DNA from: Plazaster borealis
Taxonomy: Eukaryota > Echinodermata > Asteroidea > Forcipulatida > Labidiasteridae
Direction of reading: 5' to 3'
DNA length: 64,000 bases
Assembly: GCA_021014325.1 (NCBI GenBank)
Contig: CM037460.1
Span: 26,636,544 to 26,700,543, forward strand
The notes under the pieces are model-generated. The model saw only the letters and a list, made by a program, of their open reading frames with translations, did no database searches and was not told where the DNA came from. This document shows positions 34,215-45,040 of this stretch, one piece after another. Every line of letters begins with the position of its first letter. The first letter of the stretch is position 1. A program made the translations under genes and the position numbers.

Positions 34215-35045
34215 GAATCATTTGCGTGCTGATTACGCACATTGGGAAATGCATTTATGGGCTACTATTTTGATGTTACATTACCATAGACTGAAGGGAA
34301 AAGACGAAATGGAGTCCAGTGTAATGATGATCATAACGAGATCAGTTTGATTGTAGTTTTAATAAAGTTCACAATGTGAAAAACAAATTAAGCGGTAACA
34401 GAAAATAGAACAATTGAAATCATGGTACATATTATATACATTTATAATGCCGCAATGGATGATGCAGCAATAGTTTCAGGAAGCTTGTGTTAGTTCCAGT
34501 CCTCCGGTTTTTTAACTACAACTGAACTCTAAACAACAAGGAAGTAAATTGAGCCTTTCTGGCCTAACTCTGGGAAAGAAATTTGCGTTTTGGCGCAATA
34601 TACTAATAGCTGTTAATCACTTATATACCCAAATTTTAGAAACGATATTTGTGAAAAATCAAACATTTTAGCGAACTAGTAAACTTACTATATTCACATC
34701 AATATCCAAAATAATTACAAAGTCACTCAAATAATTACATTATAACTACATGCACAATGAAAATCATCCCAATTGTTTTGTTTTTCTAACATGCGTAGAA
34801 AATGACAATTTTAAACAATGGTAACTTCTTATCCATCAACAATATCTTTCGAACTGCTCATTATAATTTGTAAAGTTCTGTTTAATGTTTTCAGATTTCC
34901 ACCTATCACAGTCTCTCCTGAAGTTCGGACAGTTAATTTCCTAATTTAAAAACCTTCTTTTGCCAACTTGAAAACAACGCATTATTTAAGTGTAAGGCTC
35001 ATCTCCAAATTGCACATGGAAAGTTAAGGCGTATAAATCGTTTTT
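34215..35045. repeat. Dispersed repeat R1, copy 2
   Basis: Partner of 19480-20340 in the same orientation, with small indels (for example a missing GGTTTTTT near 34780). No gene. Confidence 0.8.
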
Positions 35046-35419
35046 GATGCATAAAGGCAAAGTATACCTTTGGTTTGTGGAACCGTTTGATTGTTTTAAC
35101 TCTATCTAAATGTAGATATATACAATAAAACTAACCTGTTAAAATTTCATTTCAAAAGGTGTCAGTGTTTTTAAAATATCGCCGAAAATCTGGAGCGGTT
35201 ATGTCCGCGCATGAGAATGATCCATAATTGGAATAGAGTCTGAGAAATGTTTCACGCAGAAAGCTCAGATTGAAATGTTTTTGAACCTCTTTTCCCTAAA
35301 GCCGCATAATCGTTTCTCAACATGTTTTACATTATCAGCAGCTGCAGTGCTTCTTACCAAGTAAGTTTTTATGGTCATTAATTTTTGGAGTAATTACCAA
35401 CGGTGTCACCCTCCCTTTA
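35046..35419. mobile_element. Degenerate family-2/family-1 MITE chimaera
   Basis: Opens with family-2 sequence (GGCAAAGTATACCTTTGGTT; ATCGCCGAAAATCTGGAGCG) and ends with family-1-like sequence (TACCAAGTAAGTTTTTATGG, TTACCAACGGTGTC). The right end is cut by the next element. Confidence 0.6.
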
Positions 35420-36152
35420 CAGAGATGCCACTGTGGTAGCGAAAAAAAACCTGAATTTTTTTTTCCTCCGGCCATAACAAAAATGTTCTTTTTCCGGTTA
35501 CCGACCGACCCCCAAAAAACCAAACATTATAATAATAATAATACAAAACAAACTTAAAAATGAAGGTGCCATGGACAAAATGTCACACTTTGACCAACTT
35601 AACATGTTTTTAACAAAATTGGGGGAAAAAATCAGAACTCATCAAGACAATTTTACCGATATCTCCGTGATTTGAGTCTCATGATTTAGTGATCCACGTT
35701 CGTCGCATCGTGTTTCCTACTAGGCGAAAAAATACCCACAATTCAAAGCACAGCGCGCACGTATTTACACGACGGTGCGCAATCTGAATATTGTGCAAAC
35801 TGGTGCTCGATACGCAAATAGAGCTGCCTATTCTGCATAGCGCAAACTTCAGATTGCCCGTATGTTTGTCCAATTTGTTGCGGCGCAAATCTGTTGATTG
35901 CGCTCGACAGATGAACGAGAGATCCGAGAGTGGGCTCAACCTTCTCTCACTATGCGAACTTCCTACACACACGTCGGCAGGGTGTTTGCGTGTGCTGTCG
36001 ATCGCTCCCCCGCAAGCTCGGGAAAAAAAATGTTGCCGTTTGTTTCTCTCTCCGGTCTTTTAATAAATGGACGGCCCGGAAAAAACGGAAATTGAGGTGG
36101 GGTTTTTTTTTTAACCGGAATTCCGGGTTAAACCGGAGAAGTGGCATCTCTG
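35420..36152. mobile_element. hAT-like non-autonomous element with CpG-rich interior
   Basis: Ends CAGAGATGCCACT and AGTGGCATCTCTG, the CAG-R-G terminus common in hAT elements; CCTTTA flanks both sides, so the target duplication is imperfect or shortened. The interior (35700-36020) is unusually CpG-rich and gives overlapping ORFs on both strands, none recognisable. Confidence 0.7.
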
Positions 36153-37145
36153 CCTTTAACACTTTCGGAATCAACTATTTACAGTATTTTACAATGTTGA
36201 TTGCTGTTTTAAGTTTACATGTACAAACCTTGTTATTCAGCAGAAGACAAAATGCATGAAATTCTGCTTACTTAAAGAAAATACGTTTCTACCATAAAAA
36301 GAGAACCCAGAGAAAATGCTGTGTGCATATTGTCGCGTTCCCGGAAGAAGACGTAACAAAACAGTTACCATTAGAAATTACTGTGCAAAATTGTGTTTCA
36401 GAAAACAGTAAAAGTTTGATCGGTTTTCTGTGGTAATTTTAGGAACAACAAAATGTAACAGTAAGGCCACATAAAAAAAGATAACTGTTGATCGTCCCCG
36501 CCCAACCCTACGAAACCCCCCCGACCCCCCTTTTTTTAATTGATTTTTTTATCATAAAAAACGACAGTTTCAATGATCTTTTCAGTCAAATTTTGCTCCC
36601 AGATTTTTCAGCTGATATTTTTTCAAAATCTATAGGTTGGAAAATATGTTTGAAGAAAGGTTATTCATGTTGGCAAAAACAAGAACAATTCTTCAAATAT
36701 TTACTTAGGCTACACTGCGTTTTAGTTTTTAGAAAATGTTTACAAAAAAATGTCATCTAGGAGTCAAATGGGTTTAAGAAAACAATTAAAAACATCAAAA
36801 TCACAAAACCCTCTGTTTTATGATTGTGATGATTTCTTTATTCTTTAGTTCATATTTTGCCATGTCAAAAAAATGGTAAAACAAACAAAAAATGCCCTCC
36901 CAAAAAGGACGATCAATAAAAAAAAATTGTGTGCCTTAATTATTTTATTAATTTTATTAATTTTTTTATTTTATTATTGGTTACGGCCTTCTGTTACTGG
37001 AAAAAGGTACTTTGTGTGCCTGAAAGAAGGGCGTAGAGCTCTTGCACCCTTCTTCCAGGCATACGACGATATCTGTGCGTATTGACTACGAGGCATTCGG
37101 GTGCTGATATTTTAGCTGTAAGGGCAAATGTCAGCTTTCCCATTG
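36153..37145. other. Non-coding stretch sharing blocks with 21.5 kb
   Basis: 36385-36440 and 36980-37025 match 21517-21580 and 21628-21665. The AT-rich sequence between (36470-36970) is extra here. No gene. Confidence 0.5.
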
Positions 37146-37348
37146 ACTAATCTGGGCCTAATTTCATAAAGCTGTTTAGCAGAAAATGCTGCTAAGTAAA
37201 TTTCTTTGCTCCATCAAAAAATGAGTGGGACAACAGTGGCAACCGTATAAACTTTATGAAATGTTGGCCGGTAACGTTTCTGCTAAGCAAGACTTGTCTG
37301 TGCTTAGCAAGTTTCGTGCTTACAGGCTTTATGAAATTGGGCCCTGGT
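37146..37348. mobile_element. Foldback MITE, family 3
   Basis: GGGCCTAATTTCATAAAGCT is mirrored by GGCTTTATGAAATTGGGCCC. The internal arms TGCTAAGTAAATTTC / GTTTCTGCTAAGCAAG also pair. Confidence 0.8.
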
Positions 37349-38147
37349 TATTTCGTCATAGATACACATCACTAGCTTTTGATAAGCTACGTCCACCGCT
37401 GACATAGAGGCCGTGCACAAGCAGACACGGACGACAACTGAGCTCAGCGTCTCTTTGTTTTTATTTCTATGGTTTCTACTACACGTCAACCTCGTTCCCA
37501 GTGCGGACGATCTCGCCGTGCCATTTTTCTTTTCTTTCCAGAATGCCTTGCTCGACCATAACCCCTGGAAGTGTGACTTTGAAATATCCAAATACATTGG
37601 ATATTTTAATTAGTCCTGTGGTTGATCCATTTTGTGTAAGAGACAACGCAGGATGCATCAAGTCATAGAGCAACTGGTCCCCTCTCAATCTCTTTCGATC
37701 TTGTGATACTTCCAACTGTATGCAGTTTACGGTGACCATACAAAAACATGATTCGTTTGAAATGTATTGCGTCAAAATAAGTGCATTTTTACACGCGCAC
37801 ACTAAGCGCCCTACAAGCACTCAAATGTTTTGAACAAGCGAGTGCGCAAAGCAGTAACTTTTGGTGAGCCAATCAGCATTGATTTTCAGTGCTTCCCTTC
37901 CAGGGGTTAGTGACGAGAGAAATTGATACGGTGCGCTGCCCATGGTAGCGAGGCTGACTACAGGTAGTTAGACAGAAACAGTCTGTTCCCTTGTATGCAT
38001 TATTACATTTGACCATGTTGAGTACACAGGGAACAAGATCAAGATGGCAGCAACACAGCAAACTGTTCTTTGTATAAAGAGAAATATCTTTCAAATGGTT
38101 AGTGCATTTTAAAAGCAGTAAGCTAGCTCTAATATAAGAGAGTGTTC
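37349..38147 (-). other. 3' flank of copy A, shared with copies B and C
   Basis: GATACACATCACTAGCTTTT (37361) recurs at 23926. 37840-38140 matches 23500-23920 and 25030-25175 (AGCCAATCAGC, TGCCCATGGTAGCGA, CTAATATAAGAGAGTGTTCC). It probably includes the 3' UTR. 37410-37835 has no recognised content; the ORFs there lack family features. Confidence 0.55.
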
Positions 38148-38349
38148 CTATGTTCTGACTATGCTTGTATGTTCATCAGGCCTGTTCGTCTTCGGTTGGT
38201 CTTCACCACTAGAGGGGGCTCCACCACTGTAGAATGGAAACTCACAGAGAAAGAGACACTTGAGTCTCGGTGGGATGACTCTGTACAGGTTTGTTGGGCA
38301 GAAAACTATCGGACTAGTCTGGTTCCTGTACTCCTTGTAGGCCTCTTGG
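38148..38349 (-). CDS. Copy A exon 5 (C-terminus)
   Basis: Acceptor CTGCAG. One base completes the Ser codon split from exon 4. It reads QEAYKEYRNQTSPIVF, then RVIPPRLKCLFLCEFPFYSG; a hydrophilic, non-conserved tail of about 24 residues follows before the stop. Confidence 0.9.
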
Positions 38350-41300
38350 CTGCAGATAAGGGTAGAACGATTATCAGAGAAATTAACGGGCACTATTGTT
38401 TGCAGTAACAAAGTTTTAATAGATGTTGACTTTGCATCGGGGATAAAGAATATAATTTGCTTTTACCCTTACACCGATGTGTATTAAGCACTGTATACTC
38501 AGTACTTTCCCCAAGTTCTGTGAAAAAAAATCCACAGGCAAATCACTCGGGTGGGATTCGAGCCCTCGACCTTTGCATTGCTAGAGCAGATGTCTTACCA
38601 CTAGACCACCGAGCTAGCCCGGTGGCTAGAGGCAGTTTGAATTATACGTGTTAGCAGCGGGTACCGCAACGATTTAAAATGGATGTTAACTTTGCATCAG
38701 GGATAAAGAATTTAATTTGTTTTTACCCTTACACCGATGTGTATTAAGCACTGTATATTCAGTACTTTCCCAAGTTCTGTGTAACAAAGTTATTGTTGTT
38801 CTTTTCCATCTAACATGGAAACTTTAAGGGACGTTTGATTGTGGTTGATTCACTGTACTCCATTTCTTCTCAAAAGTGTGAATGCTCAGATTGAAAGCAA
38901 ATAGGATGTCTTATTCAAACCTCGAAATATCCTTAATTTGTAAAATTTTAATTAATTTGGGGTTTAATTTTTTTTGGACTAGACTGTGATTTGAACCTGT
39001 GACCTCCAAATTAACGTGCTGGCACTCTACCAACTGAGCTTTCTGGCCCTATTGTTTGAGGTCTCCCTATTTTGTCAATATCTTTGTTCGGGGTACCAGT
39101 CAGAAGCCATTCAACCTATAGCTGCCGTATAACCATGGATCACACCAAGTTTAAGATAAACCCGTGTTAGATAGCTCAGTCTTGGTAGAGCAATGGCATG
39201 TTAATCTGGAGGTCACAAGTTCAAATCCTGCTCTTGTAAATTTTTCTTTGTTCAACCCATTTTTTCATAGGGGGGCACCATGGGGGGGGGGGGGACCCAC
39301 CGCCCTGTGGCTATGCACTGGTTAAGAACACTTAAGGTTGTCCTACCTCCCATATCTGACATCAGCTTTCTGTTCCAGCAGCGGCACACCGCTCAAAAAC
39401 AGGAGGATTGAAGTTATGAAGATAGGACTAAGGACTGCCACCCATTCACCACATCTCAATATACTAGTGCTCATGATGAATATACCAAGCCACAAGGTGA
39501 TCTCACCCAAATAATTAGGATGACGAGACCATCGCCACAGACCTGTAAAGAGATGTAACCAAAGCCAAGTGTCAAAAGGAAAGTGGAAAAATTCAAGCAA
39601 ACATGTCTGAATCTAACATGTTATATTTTTCAAAAAAGAAAACAATGGTATATTTAAATTTACAAGAAATCTCTCCCGCATTATGCAGTTAAAGGCACTG
39701 AACACGTTTGGTAATTGTCAAAGACCAGTGTTCTCACTCGGTGTATCCCAACATATGCATAAAATAACAAGCCTGTGAAAATTTGGGCTCAATTGGTCAT
39801 AGAAGTTGCAAGAAAATGATGAAAGAAAAAACACCCTTGTTGTACAAATTTGTGTGCTTTCAGACAGAAATTTTAAAAAAATAATTATTTTAGTGAGAAA
39901 TTACGTCTTTCTCAAAAACTACGTTACTTCAGAGGGAGTCGTTTCCTACAATGTTTTATACTATCAACAGCTCTCTGTTGCTTGTTACCAAGTAAGTTTT
40001 TATGCTAATATTGTTTTGAGTCATTACCAAATGTGTACGATACCTTTTAAAGGGTCTGTATAAGTTTGTTAATGACTCTGAAAATTAATGGCAATAAAAA
40101 TTACTTGGTAAAGTAGTACAGCAGCTTTGGATAGTATAATGCATTTTGAGAAACCTTTCACTTCGAAGTACTGCAGTTATGGAAAAATATATCACTTTTT
40201 ATCCCCAAAAATTTGATTCTGAGAAGCGTTACTGCAGTAACGTTTCTCAGATAGTGTATTCCAATTGTAGATTATTCTTCCTGTGTGGACACAACCGCTC
40301 CAGATTTTCGGCAATATCTCAAAAACTCTACCACCTTTTGAAATAAAATTTTCACAGATTAGTTTTATGGTATATATCTACAACTATATAGGATTGAAAC
40401 AAACAGTGGGTTCCAATTACCAAACGTAGACAATCCCTTTAAAGAGGAAAATTATTGTATCTTTTGCAACGAGTATTGCATAAAAATGCCAAAAGTAAAA
40501 TGGTCGTTTACACTTGTAAAGTAAGTAAAGGGAAGTATGTTAAGTTTCCAAAACCAATTTATATATATAGCAAATTAAATGTTGAATATCATCTGCTCTA
40601 TGACCCTGAATGCTGAGTGAGCTACGTGCACAAGTTGACCAATATCTTGAAAAAACGTTCTTTGATCTCCACTCGATATAACAAATCTAAATTATTACTA
40701 TTTATCCCCTTAAACAAAATTTTTAAAGAAATTCATTGAAAGCAAACTTTCAGATTTGGTCAACAAATTCCAATGACAGGTGTTGTGGCCGAGCAGTCTA
40801 GGACAGTAGACTCAAGTTCTGTAATTTACAGGATGTGGGTTCGAATCCTGGCCTGGTCAGTTGCTACACTTGTGTCCTTGAGCAAGGCAATTGCTTCTCT
40901 CCACACAGGAGTACAAATGGGTACCCGCGAGAGCTGGGGAGTAACCTGTGATGGACTGGCATCCTGTCCAGGGTGGATAGAAATATTCTCAGTCGTTTAA
41001 TGCAAAGGAAACCGGATATAAACACCGGCCTGATGAGCCATATTGGCTCGGACAGACTTTATTTTAAAAACTTTCTTCTTACCAGTGTTGCAAAACTTGC
41101 CCTTGTTTTCTGCATTATCCCGGAAGTTGAATTTCTGTTGGTCAGACACAGCCTCAACGGTAAGCCCAAAGACGAAGAACAGAGTGCCGATGATATCAGC
41201 AGGACCAAAATAGTTGGGATCAACATTATGACCAGCATTGATGAAGATTACTGGAAGACTGACTGTGAAAACCCACACAGCCTGTTTGGAGGAGGGGGCA

Positions 41301-44300
41301 GAGTGGAGGAACACAGGATGAGGGATATGGGGAAAATGGTCAGAAAGAACGAAAGTAAGAGATTTAAAGGGTCTGTATACGTTTGGTAATGACTCTGAAA
41401 ATTAATGGCAATAAAAACTTACTTGGTAACAAGTACAGCAGCTTTGGATAGTATAATGCATTTTGAGAAACTTTTCACTTTGAAGTACTGCGGTTATGGA
41501 AAAAGATATCACTTTTTATCCCCAACAATTTGAATCTGAGAAGCGTTACTGACGGTAACGTTTCTCAGATTGTGTATTCCAATTGCAGATTATTCTTCCT
41601 GCGTGGACATAACCGTTCCAGATTTTTCGGCAATATCTAAAAACCGCTAACACCTTTTGAAAGGAAATTTTCACAGGTTAGTTTTATTTGGTAATGACTC
41701 TGAAAATGAATGGCAATAAAAACTTACTTGGTAACAAGTACAGCAGCTTTGGATAGTATAATGCATTTTGAGAAACTTTTCACTTTGAAGTACTGCGGTT
41801 ATGGAAAAAGATATCACTTTTTATCCCCAACAATTTGAATCTGAGAAGCGTTACTGATGGTAACGTTTCTCAGATTGTATATTCCAATTGCAGATTATTC
41901 TTCCTGCGTGGACACAACCGCTCCAGATTTTTCGGCAATATCTAAAAACCGCTAACACCTTTTGAAAGGAAATTTTCACAGGTTAGTTTTATGGTATATA
42001 TCTACAACTATATAAGATTGAAACAAACAGTGGGTTTCAATTACCAAACATAGACAATCCCTTTAAATAGGTGAAGGTAAGCTGGTACACTTGGAGCTCT
42101 TTGCAAATGTTTATAGCAAGTACATGTAATTATTGTAATTTATTGAAATTTAACCCTTTACTGAGCCGAAGGGCAATTAGATCTTGACACATAATCACTA
42201 ACTAAGTCATTTCTGTAATGACTGGGGGAGTCAAATTCCTTGATATCCTACAATGGACCATTCCACATATCGAGGGTCAGGTCACGCAGGTTTTTTTTTT
42301 TTAACAGGATTTTTTCAACATAACTATTGGATGGTGTGGTGGTAAATATTGGCCCTTTAGCACAGGGCTTTAGCACAAATTTTCACAGGCTTGTTATTTT
42401 ATGCATATGTTGGGATACATCAAGTGAGAACACTGGTCTTTGACAATTACCAAACGTGTTCAGTGCCTTTAAGCGAAATAAAGATTTAATTTTTTTGCAA
42501 GATAAAGTTGTAACACTCTTTGCTGAACTAAACATCGTTCACTCAAAAACTCGATCAACTTGCCTGGAAGATCCAAAAGCCAGCAAACTTCAGAAAGTTG
42601 CCCCTGATTTCATCAAAGCGTTTATCTTCGCCAATCTTGATGATTCGATACAGGAGGTATCCGGAGAGTCTGATCCCCCAGAGTACGATAAATACAGTCA
42701 CTGCAATCTGTCTTGCACCAAACGTCTGTTTGAAAAAAAGGCAATCTCATTTTAAAATTTATTTGCATAGAAATTAGGTCCTCTAGTTCGCCGCGTATTA
42801 TCAGTGCAACAAGGTCATAATTTTTGGTTACTTACATTTTCCTCCATGCAACAAGGTGGCAGCGTTCTCCCTTAATAATAATAATAATAACTAGTTCTTA
42901 TATAGCGCATTTTACAATTACGTATCAATGCGCTTTACATTAGTGCCATGGTCATTGGGCCAATAACAATCCTTTAATCTTTCTCAGCTCCCTGGGGAGT
43001 ATACAGCCCCGAGCTGCCGTGGCGCTCCAAAGACTTTTTCAAACACAATATCAACCTCTACCCTCAAACGCAGGTACCCATTTATACCCCTGGGTGAAGA
43101 GAAGCAGTTATAGTAAAGCATCTTGCTCAAGGACACAAGTGTCACGACCGGGACTTGCAACCACACCCCGATGACTTCACCACCAGAACTTGAATTCGAT
43201 GCTCTAAACTGCTCGACCATGACACCCTATGTCACCTTAACAGTGTTTCGCTGGCCAAATGCCAGTTAAAACACACGAGGACCAGTCAGAGTTCACTCCA
43301 AGTGGTCCCGCTGGCTAGTTTAGTGTTGAAAAGCATTCCTGTTTCATTTCAAAAAATGGACTAGTGAAAAAGCTGACGGACTAGTAAAATGGAAAGCTAA
43401 CTGGTCCTGCTGGCCAGTGAATAAAAATATTGAGGGCAACCCTGAGTGGTTTCTCATTTCACTGGTTTATGCTTACATTCAGACGTTTTTAAGATTTGAC
43501 CTCATTGACCTTTATCACACTGCCGCCATCTTGGTCATGTTCCCTGTATCCAAAAACAGTAATGAATGCTAATATTCGTTGTACAAAAAGGAACCAGACT
43601 ATTTTTCCATTCCAGCCTAAGTTTGTTTACATTGGTTTGAATGGGAGAAAATCAAGATGGCCGCACCGTGATAAAGGTCTATTGCACTGTGAAAAATTGT
43701 GTTTGCAACAAGGTTTATCAGGCCTGGATTTTATCTTTGAGAGGGCAAGGCCATTTCCATTTTGTATAGGGGCACTTCCATTGGAAAATCTTAAAAGTCT
43801 ATGGGCAAATTTTGAAGGGGCACCAGCAGGCCTGGAAATACAATTTTTTTAGGGCAAGGCCACTTTGGCCTTGGAGTATTCAAAATTTTGGAGGGCACCA
43901 AGGCCAGTAGAAAGGGCACCAAGGCCAAAATGAGAAAATAAAAAGGGCACGAAGGCCACTTACATGTAGTTCATGAAAGACTCAGACTTGTAGTATAACC
44001 CAAAAAGTTTTGGACGGTAGCAACGCGATTCATTCACCAAAAAACTTGTTCATGTCATGCGGTGCAACAATTCCACCAGGGCGTTCAAACAAAAGAGCGC
44101 CCTCTGTTGGTTAATGGTTTTTATTTTAGACTGGTCTCCTGCTTAACGACGTTGGGTGTTTGTGTACAACGAATGTATGCAACCGATAAAGAGTCGCGAT
44201 GCGTTGAATGTCATTTATGCTATCCCCTTTCAGGGAAGTTCCCTTGCGGATTGCGCTGGATGAATATGTACTTAAATACGTCACAAGCACAAGATACATC

Positions 44301-44940
44301 GTATGCTGAAAACAAAAAACTAACACAAGTAAATATTTAACTTTCATTAAAAGGGCACGACGGCCAACGGGGGAAGGGGCACGACGGCCATCAGGTGAAA
44401 AGGGCACGGCATTATGGCCGTAAAAAGGATATTTTTTCGAGGGGCATCACGGCCAGTTGCAAGGGCATCGACGGCACTGGCCGTCGTGGCCGTCGTGGCC
44501 GCCGTGTAATTCGAGGCCTGCACCAGGGCCAAGACCAGGGTGACAGAGGCCATGCATGGCCTCCGTGGCATCTGTGTAATTCCAGGCCTGGTGTATAACT
44601 CATCATACAACATTGTTACAATAAACTAATAATGCACGTAAAAGAACCCAGTACACTTTAATCGCTAAAAGTTTCTCGCATCTGATGCATCTATAAGGCC
44701 GATGCGTTTATGCCAATTGCGGTTTCTGCAACGTACCAATACAATTACAGAACTCACCCGCGGAATGAAGAATGTCAGAAGAGCAAGGATGACGAAGTTG
44801 CTCCCTCCAGCGAAGTCTGTGACTTTATCAAACTTGCAGGTGGCCGCGATGATGAAGAAGGTAGTTTGCATGGCGATGGTAACGATGGCACATAGTGCAA
44901 GGTTATAACGATCAATAATGTAGAATGCCGTGCAATCCAT
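38148..44940 (-). CDS. DUF1295 family membrane protein (steroid-5-alpha-reductase/ICMT-like fold), intact copy A
   Basis: Five coding exons: 44758-44940, 42564-42725, 41083-41281, 39347-39542 and 38148-38349. They join in frame into 313 residues starting MDCTAFYIIDRYN. Family landmarks occur in order: DKVTDFAGGSNFVILALLTF; LWGIRLSGYLLYRIIKIGED; KFAGFWIFQ-AVWVFTVSLPV; EAVSDQQKFNFRDN; the cofactor box WRWSRHPNYLGEITLW; LSPIFITSILLFLSGVPLLE; and the tail PPRLKCLFLCEFPFYS. Six or more hydrophobic segments predict an ER-type multispanning protein. DUF1295 proteins (PF06966) resemble NADPH-dependent steroid reductases and isoprenylcysteine methyltransferases; the substrate is unknown. Intron 2 uses a GC donor. 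Copy B lies about 13 kb downstream on the same strand. Confidence 0.93.
38540..38625 (-). mobile_element. tRNA-like SINE head of a third type (family C)
   Basis: Minus strand: GCTCGGTGGTCTAGTGGTAA (A box) and GGGCTCGAATCCCACCC (B box), with ACATCTGCTCTAGCAATGC between. It is flanked by two direct copies of TAAAGAATATAATTTGCTTT-like sequence (38445 and 38703). It lies in copy A intron 4 only. Confidence 0.65.
38975..39260. mobile_element. Divergent family-B SINE heads, copy A counterpart
   Basis: Minus-strand head ACCAACTGAGCTTTCTGGCC and plus-strand head TTAGATAGCTCAGTCTTGGT, arranged exactly as at 25695-26000. Confidence 0.75.
39347..39542 (-). CDS. Copy A exon 4 (SRHPNYLGE box)
   Basis: It reads GLWRWSRHPNYLGEITLWLG, the conserved cofactor-binding signature, and SGVPLLEQKADVRYG. 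196 bp, phase 1 in, phase 2 out, donor GTAGGA. Confidence 0.93.
39693..40046. mobile_element. TTAA MITE family 1, abutting a family-2 MITE
   Basis: Starts AGGCACTGAACACGTTTGGT after TTAA (39689-39692) and ends GTGTACGATACCT, with TTAA at 40047-40050 that also serves the next element. Confidence 0.88.
40051..40438. mobile_element. TTAA MITE family 2, sharing its left TTAA with family 1
   Basis: AGGGTCTGTATAAGTTTGTT ... AACGTAGACAATCCCT, then TTAA at 40439-40442. The central hairpin GAGAAGCGTTACTGCAGTAA / CGTTTCTC is intact. Confidence 0.88.
40443..40764. other. Copy A intron 3 spacer
   Basis: Shares ATCATCTGCTC.ATGACCCTGA with copy B (27172-27190) and TTGACCAATATCT. Nothing else is recognised. 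Confidence 0.45.
40765..41050 (+). mobile_element. SINE family A, copy A side
   Basis: Head GTTGTGGCCGAGCAGTCTAG, B box GGTTCGAATCC, then CTTGAGCAAGGCAATTGCTT and a body ending ACCGGATATAAACACCGGCC. Orthologous by position to 27400-27645. Confidence 0.85.
41083..41281 (-). CDS. Copy A exon 3
   Basis: AVWVFTVSLPVIFINAGHNV, then PADIIGTLFFVFGLTVEAVS and DQQKFNFRDNAENKGKFCNT. Phase 0 in, phase 1 out, donor GTAAGA. Confidence 0.93.
41368..42062. mobile_element. TTAA MITE family 2 with internal tandem duplication
   Basis: TTAA flanks at 41364-41367 and 42063-42066. The block from TTTGGTAATGACTCTGAAAA to CACAGGTTAGTTTTAT occurs twice (41378 and 41686), about 308 bp apart and nearly identical, giving a double-length element. 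Confidence 0.88.
42067..42364. other. Copy A intron 2 spacer
   Basis: Shares AGGTGAAGGTAAGCTGGTAC and AGTACATGTAAT with copy B 27932-28225, but lacks the LINE end found there. A T12 run is at about 42290-42301. Confidence 0.45.
42365..42471. mobile_element. Right half of a family-1 MITE
   Basis: TAGCACAAATTTTCACAGGC ... CGTGTTCAGTGCCTTTAA. The left half is missing. Confidence 0.7.
42564..42725 (-). CDS. Copy A exon 2, spliced with a GC donor
   Basis: TFGARQIAVTVFIVLWGIRL then RFDEIRGNFLKFAGFWIFQ, 54 codons. The only donor that keeps the frame with exon 3 is CAG|GCAAGT, a typical strong GC-AG site. Copy B has the same one. Confidence 0.92.
42875..43228 (-). mobile_element. SINE family A, full length, inverted
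   Basis: Tail ATAATAATAATAA then AGTTCTTATATAGCGCATTT at the left and head CTGCTCGACCATGACACCC at the right. It lies in copy A intron 1. Confidence 0.88.
43229..43502. other. Copy A intron 1, repeat-like GCCAG/CTGGCC stretch
   Basis: Alternating CTGGCC/GCCAGT motifs (CGCTGGCCAAATGCCAG, GTCCTGCTGGCCAGTG) suggest an old foldback. Not classified. Confidence 0.4.
43503..43683. mobile_element. MITE with GACCTTTATCAC ends
   Basis: TTGACCTTTATCACACTGCC then GCCATCTTG is mirrored by CAAGATGGCCGCACCGTGAT and AAAGGTCTA. A related degenerate element is at 56710-56860. Confidence 0.78.
43740..44580. repeat. Degenerate GGGCACNANGGCC repeat, interrupted
   Basis: At least ten irregularly spaced units (GGGCAAGGCC, GGGCACCAAGGCC, GGGCACGAAGGCC, GGGCACGACGGCC) lie at 43742-43960 and 44351-44490, separated by about 390 bp of unrelated sequence. 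The right part ends in GGCCGTCGTGGCCGTCGTGG. Confidence 0.7.
44758..44940 (-). CDS. Copy A exon 1 (coding part)
   Basis: ATG at 44940; 5' UTR continues to 44968, preceded by a pyrimidine-rich acceptor (TTCTTTTCCCCAAAG). It reads MDCTAFYIIDRYNLALCAIV and MQTTFFIIAATCKFDKVTDF. Donor GTGAGT. Confidence 0.9.
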
Positions 44941-45040
44941 GATGGCGCTGTGAATATCTCAAACTCACCTTTGGGGAAAAGAAATGAAAAGGTTTTCAAG
45001 AAATAATTCACAACACTAAAAATACTTGGGATTTAATCCT

